Assembly (NCBI RefSeq): GCF_000027005.1
Contig: NC_012964.1
Span: 1,674,001-1,738,000, forward strand
DNA length: 64,000 bases
Origin: Komagataella phaffii GS115
Taxonomy: Eukaryota > Ascomycota > Pichiomycetes > Pichiales > Pichiaceae
Direction of reading: 5' to 3'
Shown one piece after another: positions 46,066 through 55,782 of the stretch. Each line of letters begins with the position of its first letter. Position 1 is the stretch's first letter. The notes beneath the pieces were generated by a model. The model was not told the origin of the DNA, did not search any database, and saw only the letters and a list, made by a program, of their open reading frames with translations. Position numbers and translations under genes: made by a program.

Positions 46066-46515
46066 CTAGGCGGATGATTGTGGTTGACCCGGTTGCTGGA
46101 AGGCTTGTTCTGATCCTGGAGCTAAAACTTCGTTAGAAGTTTGTTGCAAGGTAAACTCCTTCTCCATCTCTTTCAATTGCTGTTCGGATAAAATTGAAAG
46201 CGACAAAGGGACTCCCAGTAACAGAGCTGAGGAGGTCACAACCCATAACAGTGACCCGCTCTTAGAAAATAATGAAGATAAAGTAGATGATAAGCTGGAT
46301 CCAAACGAGGCCAATGATGATCTTTGAGTAGGGGGGATTATATCTTTTAAAGCCACGATTCTTTCATAAATGGTTTCGTCTTGAAAGAATTCATCGTCGT
46401 CTTCAGAATCTGAAGCCGATGTATCAGTATAATCATCATCATTTTCCTGTGGTACTACTTGTGGAGCTTTCTCCTCGATAATCTGTTCGTCTTCAACTTG
46501 AGTTAATTGGACCAT
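46066..46515 (-). CDS. TOM22: TOM complex receptor TOM22
   Basis: The 149-residue protein has an acidic N-terminal cytosolic domain (Asp/Glu/Ser-rich, about 8-50) and the conserved ETIYERIVALKDIIPP block. A membrane segment follows at about 88-109 (LLWVVTSSALLLGVPLSLSIL), then EQQLKEMEKEF. Tom22 is the central receptor and organiser of the TOM pore. The frame continues upstream to ATG 46641, but the start MVQLTQVEDEQ at 46515 matches yeast Tom22. Confidence 0.94.
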   Translation of the reverse strand: MVQLTQVEDEQIIEEKAPQVVPQENDDDYTDTSASDSEDDDEFFQDETIYERIVALKDIIPPTQRSSLASFGSSLSSTLSSLFSKSGSLLWVVTSSALLLGVPLSLSILSEQQLKEMEKEFTLQQTSNEVLAPGSEQAFQQPGQPQSSA

Positions 46516-46544
46516 GGTTGGTTGATTGGTTGATTGGTTGGTTA
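46516..46544. repeat. GGTTGATT-type short repeat in TOM22 leader
   Basis: Imperfect tandem GGTTGATT/GGTT units directly abut the TOM22 start codon. In the transcribed strand they give a CAACCAAT-rich leader. Confidence 0.7.
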
Positions 46545-47160
46545 AATGATTGATTGCGAGGTTGACGAGGGAAAGATTTTCAAAGTTACATTGTGTGTCA
46601 CGTGTGCTGTCACGTGATAAAGTAGGTATCATGCAATTCAACTTCGTTGATTCGGAACTACTGATGATGAGACACGGAACAGGGGAAAAAATGCATTCTC
46701 TTCCTAGAGTGATTTAACTTTTTGTTTCCTATTTACCATTGATGGAGATGGTGCAATTGTTATTCCGAACTCTTACGTGTGAATTTTCAAACCCTTAACT
46801 TCGCAACGTTTTTCGGCAAAGCACTCGTTCCAGCATGTGACTACGGTGAATTGACAAACTCCGAGAAAGTTGATTGCTGAGAGGAGTCTTCAGTTACTAC
46901 ACCAAAAGTGCCTTGTAACTTAATCTACTTATGGTTCTGACTCTGACTATGATAAGGGACTATCTAGGTTGATCTATTGGCATCAAGTATTCTTGTTAAA
47001 AACTCGTGACTTTCTTCGGTTTGGCGGTAGGAAGACAGGTCACCTCTTGATGAGGGTCGCGCAACATTTCTTAATGAATGAGGTACCAACTGGAGCTTCT
47101 TGTGTATAAATAGAGGTACAATCCCCTTAATTAATCTTTTGCCTGTGAATTTCTAGAACG
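46545..47160. promoter_or_regulatory. Divergent promoter TOM22/CRC1
   Basis: Two CACGTG E-boxes at 46599-46604 and 46611-46616 lie 12 bp apart, on the TOM22 side (about 85-100 bp from its start). Both are preceded by T, the Cbf1-like TCACGTG form. A TATA box lies near CRC1. No ORF with homology is seen. Confidence 0.5.
47105..47112 (+). promoter_or_regulatory. TATA box of CRC1
   Basis: TATAAATA lies about 50 bp upstream of the CRC1 ATG, consistent with a regulated, TATA-containing promoter. Confidence 0.5.
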
Positions 47161-48012
47161 ATGGATGAAGTAGATACCGCTCTTGTTGATAACGTCAAGT
47201 CCTTTGCTGCCGGCGGGTTCGGTGGTATTTGTGCTGTTTTAACTGGCCATCCTTTTGACCTGGTTAAGGTCAGACTTCAAACTGGGGTTTACAATTCTGC
47301 CATTGAATGCGTAAAACAGTCCCTGAAGAAAGATGGACCTCTAGGTTTATACCGTGGTGTACTTCCTCCATTGGTAGGTGTTACCCCAATGTTTGCTGTC
47401 AGTTTTTGGGGTTACGATGTGGGGAAAAAGATTGTGGCCTACACATCAAAGAAATCTATCAACGATCCATTAACCATTGCGGAAACAAGTGCTGCTGGTT
47501 TTATTTCAGCCGTTCCAACTACGGCCATTGCTGCCCCATTTGAGAGGGTTAAGGTTGTCATGCAAATCGATAAAACAAAGTCTGGAATGTTCCAAACTGT
47601 CGCTAAGATCTACAGGGAAGGTGGCTTGAAGTCGGTCTTCAAGGGTTCGTTAGCCACACTTGCCCGTGATGGTCCTGGAAGTGCACTGTACTTCGCTACT
47701 TACGAATACCTAAAACGTACATGGTCAAAGCCAGGCGAAGACCTCTCTCTCGGTGCCATTACAATGGCAGGAGGTTTTGCTGGTGTTTCGATGTGGCTGG
47801 GAGTGTTCCCTATTGACACTATCAAATCACAGCAACAATCATCTAGTGTGAAAATGTCAATTGCTGAAGTCACTAAGAGAATATATGCTAAAGGTGGGGT
47901 TAAGGCATTTTTCCCTGGTGTTGGTCCTGCATTAGCTCGTAGTTTCCCTGCCAACGCCGCTACCTTCTTGGGTGTTGAACTCTTCAGAGACTTCCTAGAC
48001 AAAGCCATATAA
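47161..48012 (+). CDS. CRC1: Mitochondrial carnitine/acylcarnitine carrier CRC1
   Basis: The 283-residue carrier has three repeats with signature motifs PFDLVK (from residue 31), PFERVK (126) and PIDTIK (217), and six expected membrane helices. The sequence around GGFAGVSMWLGVFPID and ARSFPANAATFLGVE is characteristic of the carnitine/acylcarnitine carrier. It would move acetyl- or acyl-carnitine across the inner membrane, linking peroxisomal beta-oxidation to respiration. It lacks the N-terminal extension of the S. cerevisiae protein. It converges with SPC98 (19 bp between stops). Confidence 0.88.
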   Translation: MDEVDTALVDNVKSFAAGGFGGICAVLTGHPFDLVKVRLQTGVYNSAIECVKQSLKKDGPLGLYRGVLPPLVGVTPMFAVSFWGYDVGKKIVAYTSKKSINDPLTIAETSAAGFISAVPTTAIAAPFERVKVVMQIDKTKSGMFQTVAKIYREGGLKSVFKGSLATLARDGPGSALYFATYEYLKRTWSKPGEDLSLGAITMAGGFAGVSMWLGVFPIDTIKSQQQSSSVKMSIAEVTKRIYAKGGVKAFFPGVGPALARSFPANAATFLGVELFRDFLDKAI

Positions 48013-48031
48013 TTTATACAAATTGATACTT

Positions 48032-50542
48032 TCAACTTTCCAAGACCAGCCCAAAGAATCTCAGTTCCATGTCATCGTCTCTGATAAGATCATCTGTTAA
48101 TACTCGTAGCTTTTGACTAAATGGTTCAATAATTTCGGTTTGTAGAGTGTTAGTTAGGGTTGAAAGTCTATGCTGTGAAACTTTATAGTATTCTTCATCT
48201 TGTGTATTCAGTAGTTCGACAATATTGTGAGATATTTCCTGGTTAACAATGACAAATTTTGCCACAAACTCCGTTAAATTATTAAGTTGATGGATGAAGT
48301 AATGTCCTGATATGTTCCCCTTAGAGAAGTCTCCTTTAGTGTTAACAAACTTATGCCTCGATATAGACGAAATATAATTCCTGTGCAGTTCTACGAATTC
48401 GTCCAAATCATAAATGGCATGGGACTTGTTCGACGTTGAAGCAGGAGAAAAAGACACACTGGCGGTCTCTAGATATTCATCATCTGGTAGTAAGACACCA
48501 CTCCAAGAAGTTTCGTTATGCTCGTCTCTTTTTCCGTCAAACAATCGTTGAAGTTTTTGGTAATTGGTATCAATTATTAGAAGTTTGAAGAACGATATGA
48601 CTTTATCACTGAACTTGATGAAAATATTACGAATGACGTTCACTTTACGGAGCAGCCGGTCTACCATTAGTAGTTTCCGATCATGAAGAGACAAAGGAAA
48701 AGATTTGTCTTCTCTTCTTAGCACTTTTAGCTGCTGTAGATCCTTATAGAAGCTATGCAAAAGTCCTTTCTTTAAAAATGACATTGCTTTCCAGCCTTCC
48801 CGCAGCTCAAAGTTTAAAGCATGCAAACGCCAAAGAAAATTAAACATTCGTAGGTATTCTTTTAAATCTCCTAGAATTGTTGACAGTGGACCATCAATAA
48901 CGTAATCTAAAGTAAACGATTCCCATCCACGTCTTTGATCAAGATCCAACAATCGTGCATCTAAACCCTGGATGTATTCTTCTTCAATTTCCGACAAAGA
49001 AATACATTTCTGTAATAGTTCAGCTAAATCCCTTGAAGTGATCGAGGCCACATTTCTATCTAGCATAATCTTACCACATGACATTAGTGACTCGATGAAC
49101 TCTCCATTTCCTGCCAATAAAAATCCATGCAGAATTTGTAGATACCGCTGAAATTTCAATTCATTGTAAACAACATGCGAAAGGTGCTCAGAAACTTGCT
49201 GGTACTGATAGTTTATGAACGATTTGAAATCAGTAGTATTTATCTCCCCTGAGAATAAGGAATGAAGCTTGTTAGTATACTGATTGACCCACTGTAAATC
49301 CCTAACGTCCCGTTTGAGAAATATAATCATTTTGCCAATTTGAAATATTTTCTCACAAAGATCGGGATCAATAAAAGCTGGCAATTTTTCTTTATCCAGT
49401 ACTAAGTCAAGCTTGTCTTCATTCCATGGATCAGGCCGAGTCAAAACAAAGAGACCTTCCGCTTGATATTTACTAATATTGAATTCTTCTTGCGCCAGCC
49501 AATCTCTTATTAGCTGATAGTAAGGTGCGGCAGATATCCTGAAAACTTCGGAGGCTAGATCCGAAATCAGAATGTCCCCAAACTTCGTAAATTCTTGCAA
49601 CTGGGATAAGAACGCGTGAGTCTCTAAATTCAAGAATCTTGTAAAGTTGTAAAATGTCCTTAAACGGATCGTTTCATCCTTTAACTCGAAGTAGATTGTG
49701 GCAAGTGTCAATTCATCAATCTTCAAGAAAAGGTTGTTTATGATCTTAGTGTATTTTTTTAATTCCCTTGATACCTGGCTCAAAAAAGCCACTTTCGCCT
49801 GCGAAATGTGGTGAGAATGAAGTTCATTATCGTGTACTAATTTACTCAGATACCGGTAAAGTAGAGCTGGTTCAACTATCTTATGAAGTATCCGAGCCAT
49901 TCCATGGTTCAGTTCTGACGGCAGTTGTATTCCATCCTCGATTAAAGGAAACATTTCGGAGGTATTACCAAGCAAAGTGAACTGGAGATATTGTATCAAC
50001 TGGAATTCTTCTAAGACTCTGCCCGTACAGTACTGTTGAATTACTGCCGCCAACGGTTGTATCGTCTTCGTATTGACTCGTTTGTTTGGTTTATTAGTAT
50101 ACTGGGCATTAGGCTCTTTCATCTCTGTGCTTTCATCAATTAAGCTCTTGTCTCTATCACTGAACGACGTTTTATGAAATCTATAAGGGGAAGTGTCATC
50201 CAATATCAAATCACTGTTATGTTCTTGAGTGTCTGTTAAGTTCAACGCTTGAAGCATTTTTGATAAATACGAAGCCAAAACTTCCTGTTTTTCTATTTTC
50301 AAAATACTGTTTACTATGTGCTGAAATTGGTTCCACTTGCCAATTTCTCTTTGCTTGTAGACGAGTCTTTCTCGGAATTGATCCATTAGTCGGTTGAAAT
50401 CATCAATGTCAATTGACTGAGGGACAGGAATTCTGCTATCCTCAGCAAAAATTTTGTCCACTGCTAGGGTGCCTAGACTACAGCAATCAGCAAGCCGTTC
50501 CAAAAAACCCTCTGTTTTGGGGTCTTGAAATGGCATAGGCAT
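48032..50542 (-). CDS. SPC98: Gamma-tubulin complex protein SPC98 (GCP3)
   Basis: The 836-residue helical protein (yeast Spc98 is about 846) has gamma-tubulin-complex features. A GRIP1-like region lies at about 180-410, with AFLSQVSRELKKYTKII, then AAPYYQLIRDWLAQEEFN and IFQIGKMIIFLKRDV. The C-terminal domain ends in MELRFFGLVLES. These resemble GCP3 more than GCP2. Spc98 with Spc97 and Tub4 nucleates microtubules at the spindle pole. It neighbours FAR11, as YNL126W and YNL127W do. Confidence 0.85.
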   Translation of the reverse strand: MPMPFQDPKTEGFLERLADCCSLGTLAVDKIFAEDSRIPVPQSIDIDDFNRLMDQFRERLVYKQREIGKWNQFQHIVNSILKIEKQEVLASYLSKMLQALNLTDTQEHNSDLILDDTSPYRFHKTSFSDRDKSLIDESTEMKEPNAQYTNKPNKRVNTKTIQPLAAVIQQYCTGRVLEEFQLIQYLQFTLLGNTSEMFPLIEDGIQLPSELNHGMARILHKIVEPALLYRYLSKLVHDNELHSHHISQAKVAFLSQVSRELKKYTKIINNLFLKIDELTLATIYFELKDETIRLRTFYNFTRFLNLETHAFLSQLQEFTKFGDILISDLASEVFRISAAPYYQLIRDWLAQEEFNISKYQAEGLFVLTRPDPWNEDKLDLVLDKEKLPAFIDPDLCEKIFQIGKMIIFLKRDVRDLQWVNQYTNKLHSLFSGEINTTDFKSFINYQYQQVSEHLSHVVYNELKFQRYLQILHGFLLAGNGEFIESLMSCGKIMLDRNVASITSRDLAELLQKCISLSEIEEEYIQGLDARLLDLDQRRGWESFTLDYVIDGPLSTILGDLKEYLRMFNFLWRLHALNFELREGWKAMSFLKKGLLHSFYKDLQQLKVLRREDKSFPLSLHDRKLLMVDRLLRKVNVIRNIFIKFSDKVISFFKLLIIDTNYQKLQRLFDGKRDEHNETSWSGVLLPDDEYLETASVSFSPASTSNKSHAIYDLDEFVELHRNYISSISRHKFVNTKGDFSKGNISGHYFIHQLNNLTEFVAKFVIVNQEISHNIVELLNTQDEEYYKVSQHRLSTLTNTLQTEIIEPFSQKLRVLTDDLIRDDDMELRFFGLVLES

Positions 50543-50603
50543 GATGTGTTTGAAAGGTATATAATGTACACAAATGATATGAAAACGCGCCGGTCAACTT
50601 TAG

Positions 50604-50786
50604 ATGGTAGATGCTCGATGTCCGTTTAAAATGAATACTATTGAGGCTATCGAAGTATGGCTGCTAGAAAACCTACTATTGAAACATAAAGTATCGGTCC
50701 TACCAGAACTGAAAGACTTATATGAAATAATAATTCTTAAAAACGCAATAGAAAAGTACTCTTACAACTTTGAGGGGTCATCATAA
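50604..50786 (+). CDS. Small hypothetical ORF between SPC98 and FAR11
   Basis: A 60-codon ATG ORF, antisense to both neighbours, fills most of the 252-bp spacer. Its product is helix-like (TIEAIEVWLLENLLLKHKV then LKDLYEIIILKNAIEKY) with a Leu/Ile heptad-like pattern. I recognise no family. The spacer must also hold the SPC98 promoter and FAR11 terminator, so chance is quite possible. Confidence 0.25.
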   Translation: MVDARCPFKMNTIEAIEVWLLENLLLKHKVSVLPELKDLYEIIILKNAIEKYSYNFEGSS

Positions 50787-50794
50787 CTCACATT

Positions 50795-53560
50795 CTAACC
50801 CATGTGACTCAAGTCTGCTGAGTAGTGTTCAGAGTTATAGAATTGAATCAGAGCTCTCAGAGCATACTCCTGTCCAACACTGGCGTTGTATCTTTCCTCC
50901 GGAGTTAAAATTGAAAGGTTTATTGGGTTTAACCAGCTATCTCGTAGTTGGATCTTGTAATAAAGATAAACGTAGGATATTAAATCCATATTATTAGACT
51001 TCCATTTCTTCCCATTATATGGGGTAAGGGTTTTTATGATTTTGAGGATGGGCTTGTAGAGATTTATGTTGTAAAACGAAAGATAGAATCTCATGATCTC
51101 TGTATTCTTTTCATCCAAAAGCTTGTACATTCTTTGCATCTTGTCTTTACTTATGACCAGGTAACGCGTTTTCAGCAAATTGGCGATAATCAATGTATAC
51201 CGCTCATTGATGACTTTGAACTTCCTTCTATCAATTCTGTGGGCGGGCAAATCTAATAAAAAATCAAAGTCGGTATCAAAGGGGCCGGGTTTTCTATTAC
51301 TAGGATTGTCCATAGATGCAATGTTTTCGCTGTGTTCCGTAGTCACTAGATCTTGATTAACAGTATCTGAAAGGCTCAAACACTTGAGGTAAAAACTATG
51401 TTCTTGCTGGCAGTCCAGCTTACCGTATTCACAGTTGACTAAAAAGGAAAAATCATAAATGGTGCTTGAGTCTACACTATCCGAGCCCTTTCTTATTTGA
51501 CACTGTTCTAAATCAATTCCGAGGTAATCAATAAAGTAAGAGTGGAAATCATTGTCAAATAACAACATTGATAGGTACTCAAATTTCAAAACATGAGAAG
51601 CTTTGAGAAATTTCAGAAGGAGAAACACGGTTGAAGAAATTGACTTGAGTGTTATTTCTTTAGCCTTCCAAATGGAAAGTTTTCGTAAAGTGTTTACAGA
51701 GCTTCCATCGATGTGCCTCTTTCTGTATATATTTGAGTCCAAAATCTGACAGTAAACCGAGACTAGAGATGAGAGGCTGGGAAGACATTCCTTGTAAAAG
51801 CTCTCTATGCGCTGCAGGACTTCAATCTGGTGGATATACGTGGGATACTTCATTTTGTCTTCATCGTTGTAGAGAAAACTATTAGGCAGTTCTTCTCTTA
51901 CGGGGTCCTGTGGATGTTCTGCATTTAAGCGATTCTCTTTTTTTATGTATTGATCGAAAGATGACATGAATTGCTTGAAGTGAAATCCCTCTTTGATATG
52001 GTTATGAAATATTGTGTCTGCTTGTTTAATGCTGTAAGGAACGTCAGTGTAGGGGTATACATTTGGGAATGAGGGATTTGCTGTGAACATTCTTCTGTCT
52101 TTCTTGCCAAGCATGTTATCATGCTGGGGAGCAAGTTTGGGAGATGGAGCAGGAGTGACAATGTGAACTTCAGGCACTTGGTTGCTACTTGAAACAGATC
52201 TTGTCTTGGATTCAAGAAAATCAGTAACCAAAAGTGAACTTATAGAATGGTTACTACTCGATCTAGACAAAACAGACTCTTGGACATCGATCGTTGCCTG
52301 AACAACCTCAGGAAGGTAGTGTTCCTCCAGTGGTTGATATAAAGCATATCTATGAATAAATTCTTTGCTGTAATGGTAATACTCCAGGGGTGTTATGCTT
52401 CGGTTCTTGGAATCTTGTACTTGAATGGTATTCTCGTGCTTTAACTTCAAAAATTCTTTGATAAGTCTGTACTCTTCCATTGTACCAAATTCGACCAGCA
52501 AGAGCTTATTAATAACCATAACATAATTACGAATTTGTAGGCTTTGTTTGATATGAACCAATTTGTTTGAAGATTCAGCTCTCTCGTCATTTTCGTTACA
52601 TAACCATTTCCATTTGTCAAGATATTGTACAAGGAACTGCAATAATCGTGTTTTGTAGATGATCTCAGATAACGTTACCTTAAGATTCCTGTCTTGTGAG
52701 TCCAATATTACAGAAAGGTGAAGATAGAGGATCGTAAATGAGTAGTAAAGCTCATGGGATGCAATGGATATTTGTGCTGCATTAGTGCGCTCAATGATAG
52801 CTTGTTCCAAAAGGAATTTTATCTTCTTCTTTATCAACCCTGCGATAAGTTCAATAATGTTATTCTTAGGAGAGAAAATGACTGTGTTGATATATCTAAT
52901 GTGTTCCAACTGGTTGGACGTACAAGTTATGTCACCATAATGACCCATGGAAAGGTACGATATGCATATCAAGGGTCTAAGAACTGAATAATTTCTGGCT
53001 AGGTATGATTTCAGATGTTCGACTACCCGAATCTTCTCTGTCTTTCGTAATGATTTAAAGCTCTGATTAATTCCAATTTCCAGCATAAACTGACTGAAGA
53101 TCTTCTGGATCTTTCCTAAATTGGCGATATCTCTTTGGAAGAACCAATCTTGTACTTCTGATTTCAAACCTTGATAGTGATCAAAACTAAATATGAGTTC
53201 AGGCTGAGGTGTGACTATAGTATTATGACCTAGAATGCTGTGTTGAGCTTCGAAGCTCTCAGAGGCGCTAGAAGGGATAGATTTGGCATTCGACAGGCCA
53301 TCTATATCTAAAGCCTGAACATCTTCATCTTCATCGTATTCCACCATTTTCTGTCTATCAATGCTTGCGCCTGAATGTGTTATATCACTATCCTGTACTT
53401 TCTCATCATCTAAGCTTCTTACGAATTGGCCAATCTCTGCAATTTTTTGTTCTTCCTCTTTTAAGCTGAGCCGCCGGACCCTTGGTGACAACTCTGGTTG
53501 AGGTCCAACATCTTCTAGATTAGCCTGTTCAAATAACTCGGCTTCCTTTGATATGGGCAT
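50795..53560 (-). CDS. FAR11: STRIPAK/Far complex subunit FAR11 (STRIP1/2 family)
   Basis: The 921-residue protein has the STRIP architecture: a disordered N-terminus, an N1221-type helical region from about 120, a Ser-rich middle, and a DUF3402-type C-terminal region. The latter shows KPILKIIKTLTPYNGKKWKSN followed by MDLISYVYLYYKIQLRDSWL and the closing EYALRALIQFYN. Far11 links PP2A to the Far complex, acting in pheromone arrest and TORC2 signalling. It sits directly before SPC98 on the same strand, as in S. cerevisiae. Confidence 0.88.
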   Translation of the reverse strand: MPISKEAELFEQANLEDVGPQPELSPRVRRLSLKEEEQKIAEIGQFVRSLDDEKVQDSDITHSGASIDRQKMVEYDEDEDVQALDIDGLSNAKSIPSSASESFEAQHSILGHNTIVTPQPELIFSFDHYQGLKSEVQDWFFQRDIANLGKIQKIFSQFMLEIGINQSFKSLRKTEKIRVVEHLKSYLARNYSVLRPLICISYLSMGHYGDITCTSNQLEHIRYINTVIFSPKNNIIELIAGLIKKKIKFLLEQAIIERTNAAQISIASHELYYSFTILYLHLSVILDSQDRNLKVTLSEIIYKTRLLQFLVQYLDKWKWLCNENDERAESSNKLVHIKQSLQIRNYVMVINKLLLVEFGTMEEYRLIKEFLKLKHENTIQVQDSKNRSITPLEYYHYSKEFIHRYALYQPLEEHYLPEVVQATIDVQESVLSRSSSNHSISSLLVTDFLESKTRSVSSSNQVPEVHIVTPAPSPKLAPQHDNMLGKKDRRMFTANPSFPNVYPYTDVPYSIKQADTIFHNHIKEGFHFKQFMSSFDQYIKKENRLNAEHPQDPVREELPNSFLYNDEDKMKYPTYIHQIEVLQRIESFYKECLPSLSSLVSVYCQILDSNIYRKRHIDGSSVNTLRKLSIWKAKEITLKSISSTVFLLLKFLKASHVLKFEYLSMLLFDNDFHSYFIDYLGIDLEQCQIRKGSDSVDSSTIYDFSFLVNCEYGKLDCQQEHSFYLKCLSLSDTVNQDLVTTEHSENIASMDNPSNRKPGPFDTDFDFLLDLPAHRIDRRKFKVINERYTLIIANLLKTRYLVISKDKMQRMYKLLDEKNTEIMRFYLSFYNINLYKPILKIIKTLTPYNGKKWKSNNMDLISYVYLYYKIQLRDSWLNPINLSILTPEERYNASVGQEYALRALIQFYNSEHYSADLSHMG

Positions 53561-53930
53561 CTCTAGGTTAATAGCAAAAGGTTGATGCCGTGCGTGAGAT
53601 CAGATATCGTTTACCCGCGAGGACTCAATGAAAGGATTCTAGTATCTGACCTTGAAAGGATCAGCAGCCGAAAACCCTGTGTCGATTTGGCTGGCCAAGG
53701 TGCTTCGGATGAAAGTGGGTCCCCTATTCGATTGAGGCAGTTTTTGATTTAGTTTTAAAACTCAGGTGCGTACGTACAAACTCGTAGAGATACCTATACC
53801 TACTTTTTTCCTCTACAAACTTTTCTCTCCAGTTTTTTTCCTCACGCTTTTCCCCTAAAGGTACACTTGCCAGATCTCGAAGACAATTCTTTGACACCAA
53901 CATATCATTTCGCCCGCTTTTTCCATCAAT
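53561..53930. promoter_or_regulatory. Divergent promoter FAR11/LSM12
   Basis: The 370-bp spacer includes a strong pyrimidine-rich leader at about 53801-53870 in front of LSM12. No ORF or RNA gene is seen. Confidence 0.45.
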
Positions 53931-54565
53931 ATGAACTCCCTTAATGCCTCAAATAGTGTTGGGCTTAGGTACGTGTTGAATGCCATACCACCTTTTGTTA
54001 TGTCAACCTACTAACGCATAAAAGAGTCAAAATCTCCACAATTCTGGACTCATCCATTACCGGCACAATTTACTCCTACAATCCTGAGTTGCAATTGATA
54101 GCCCTGCTGCCTGAACATAAGAATTCGTTGAAAATCATCAAGACTACCTTCATTCGATCTGTGGTAATTTTAGAATCGAAGAACAATGTGAAGAAAAATC
54201 TGCAGTCAGTTCTGAAGCAAGACCCAAAGCTGAGGCCTGTTCATCCTGAACAACTGAAAGTGCCTAAGCATAAGGAGCTAAGATACAAGCATAACTATGA
54301 ACTGAACCGGACCTTAAAGCCTAGGATAGGACACGTGTCTAAGGAAGGACTAGAAATTTTCAAAGAGCTTTACAACCTTTTACCTAAAGGAGATGTCAGC
54401 TGGAAAAAGGATGACATTGTCATTTATGATGATAGCGTACGTATCACCAGCCCTTATAAAACCGACAATGTGGTTAGTGCCCATTCAGGGGATGACTCTC
54501 AGTTAGAGTTTATCAAAAAAGTAATTGAAAAGGTGTGGCAAGCATCTTTGCCCTTGTCTTCCTAA
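53931..54565 (+). CDS. LSM12: RNA-associated protein LSM12 (two exons)
   Basis: Exon 1 is 53931-53968 and exon 2 is 54025-54565, giving 192 residues; the split codon AG|A encodes Arg13. The N-terminal LSm fold reads GLRVKISTILDSSITGTIYS. A C-terminal anticodon-binding-like (AD) domain has EGLEIFKELYNLLPKG then WKKDDIVIYDD and SPYKTDNV. Yeast Lsm12 associates with Pbp1 and Pbp4 and ribosomes. An uninterrupted frame covers only part of exon 2 and lacks an ATG, so the intron is required. It converges with TEP1 (8 bp between stops). Confidence 0.9.
53969..54024 (+). other. LSM12 intron
   Basis: The 56-nt intron begins GTACGT, has a perfect TACTAAC branch point at 54009-54015 and ends AAAAG at 54024. 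Confidence 0.92.
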
Positions 54566-54573
54566 AATAACGC

Positions 54574-55782
54574 TCAATTCCCCAAAACTGAAAATTGGTG
54601 TTCTGACTTAGCCATGTGATGCAAAAGCTTACTGTTAAATGCTTGAACAGCCTGCATTGATTTGGTTAAGAGACGGGTATCGCTAGATTCTAATTTCACA
54701 ACGAGTCTGATGTACTCAAAAAATTTCAACCCTTTTTGGTTAGTTCCCTTTATGCCATCAAATTTGCATTGTGGGACTTGTATCTCCACGGGGCTCATAG
54801 AAGAGAACTTCATATTTGTAGCTGTTGGCTGTTGCTCTGCGTTAATTTCATCAGGAATGATAATTTCTGTCTTTTGGTTTTTTTTGAGGAACTTTACAAA
54901 CGAATCAGTGCAGTCAGTGATTTTAGGGTTATTCATTGTCTCAAACAAAACATTAATAGACAGAGATGAAAAACTAGAAGGGACACCAAAGCAGGATGTC
55001 TTAAGTTGTAGTTTTAAGTCACCACTTTGATCAACAACATGATTAAGGTTAATCAACAAAGTATCTCTCTTTACTATGAGTTCACTTTCTTGAAGAAGGT
55101 TTCGCTCGTCAAGCGCTACCTCCACCTGTTGTTGAAAAGGCAAGTATAATCCATGGATTTGAATTTGAATTACTTGAGCCTGCACTCCAGAACCATACCA
55201 TAGATTGAATAATTGCTGTCTTTCAGAACTAATCAACAGATCATAGAAATACTCCAGATATCTTTTCTGGGAAAAGCTATAAATCTGGTGAAACCCTCTG
55301 GCCATTCTAATCTGTTCGAATCTGCTGAAGATCTCGTCGGGTGTGGAGAGATACTGATACTTGAACAATAGATAGGCACACGCCACTGTCCCAGATCTTC
55401 CCTTTCCCTGTTTACAATGAATGTAAATAAGATGGTCATTGTCGTTTTCTTGATAGGTCTCGTGTATCTTGTAGATTATCTGGAGAAGTTTTGAAATTGG
55501 GATAGGTTGATGATCTTCCAAAGGAAAATGAATGAAAGCGCCCTCCTTAAAGTTTTGTATCAAATCAAAATCATAATCTGAAGGCTCCAGCTGTAGATTG
55601 ACCCATGTGAAATTGTCTCCAACTTTGCTTATCAAGTACTCCAGGATTACTTTGACCTGATCTCTGTACAATGTCCTAGGAAATGATGAAGCTGGCTCCC
55701 CTCCAACTACCATTTGTGTGGTTATGTAAGACATATCAAGCCCTTCAACATGGTTGGTCCAGATCGGATGGCAGAGTGTCAT
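54574..55782 (-). CDS. TEP1: PTEN-family phosphatase TEP1
   Basis: The 402-residue protein has a dual-specificity/PTEN catalytic domain. The WPD-like loop is FPLEDH (Asp90) and the P-loop HCKQGKGRSG carries Cys123 and Arg129, with the two lysines typical of PTEN. A C2-like beta domain occupies the rest. Yeast Tep1 affects sporulation and phosphoinositide signalling. The frame is open further, but the first ATG is at 55782. The PTEN basic lipid-binding N-terminus is not obvious, so the true start or an extra exon is uncertain. Confidence 0.88.
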   Translation of the reverse strand: MTLCHPIWTNHVEGLDMSYITTQMVVGGEPASSFPRTLYRDQVKVILEYLISKVGDNFTWVNLQLEPSDYDFDLIQNFKEGAFIHFPLEDHQPIPISKLLQIIYKIHETYQENDNDHLIYIHCKQGKGRSGTVACAYLLFKYQYLSTPDEIFSRFEQIRMARGFHQIYSFSQKRYLEYFYDLLISSERQQLFNLWYGSGVQAQVIQIQIHGLYLPFQQQVEVALDERNLLQESELIVKRDTLLINLNHVVDQSGDLKLQLKTSCFGVPSSFSSLSINVLFETMNNPKITDCTDSFVKFLKKNQKTEIIIPDEINAEQQPTATNMKFSSMSPVEIQVPQCKFDGIKGTNQKGLKFFEYIRLVVKLESSDTRLLTKSMQAVQAFNSKLLHHMAKSEHQFSVLGN

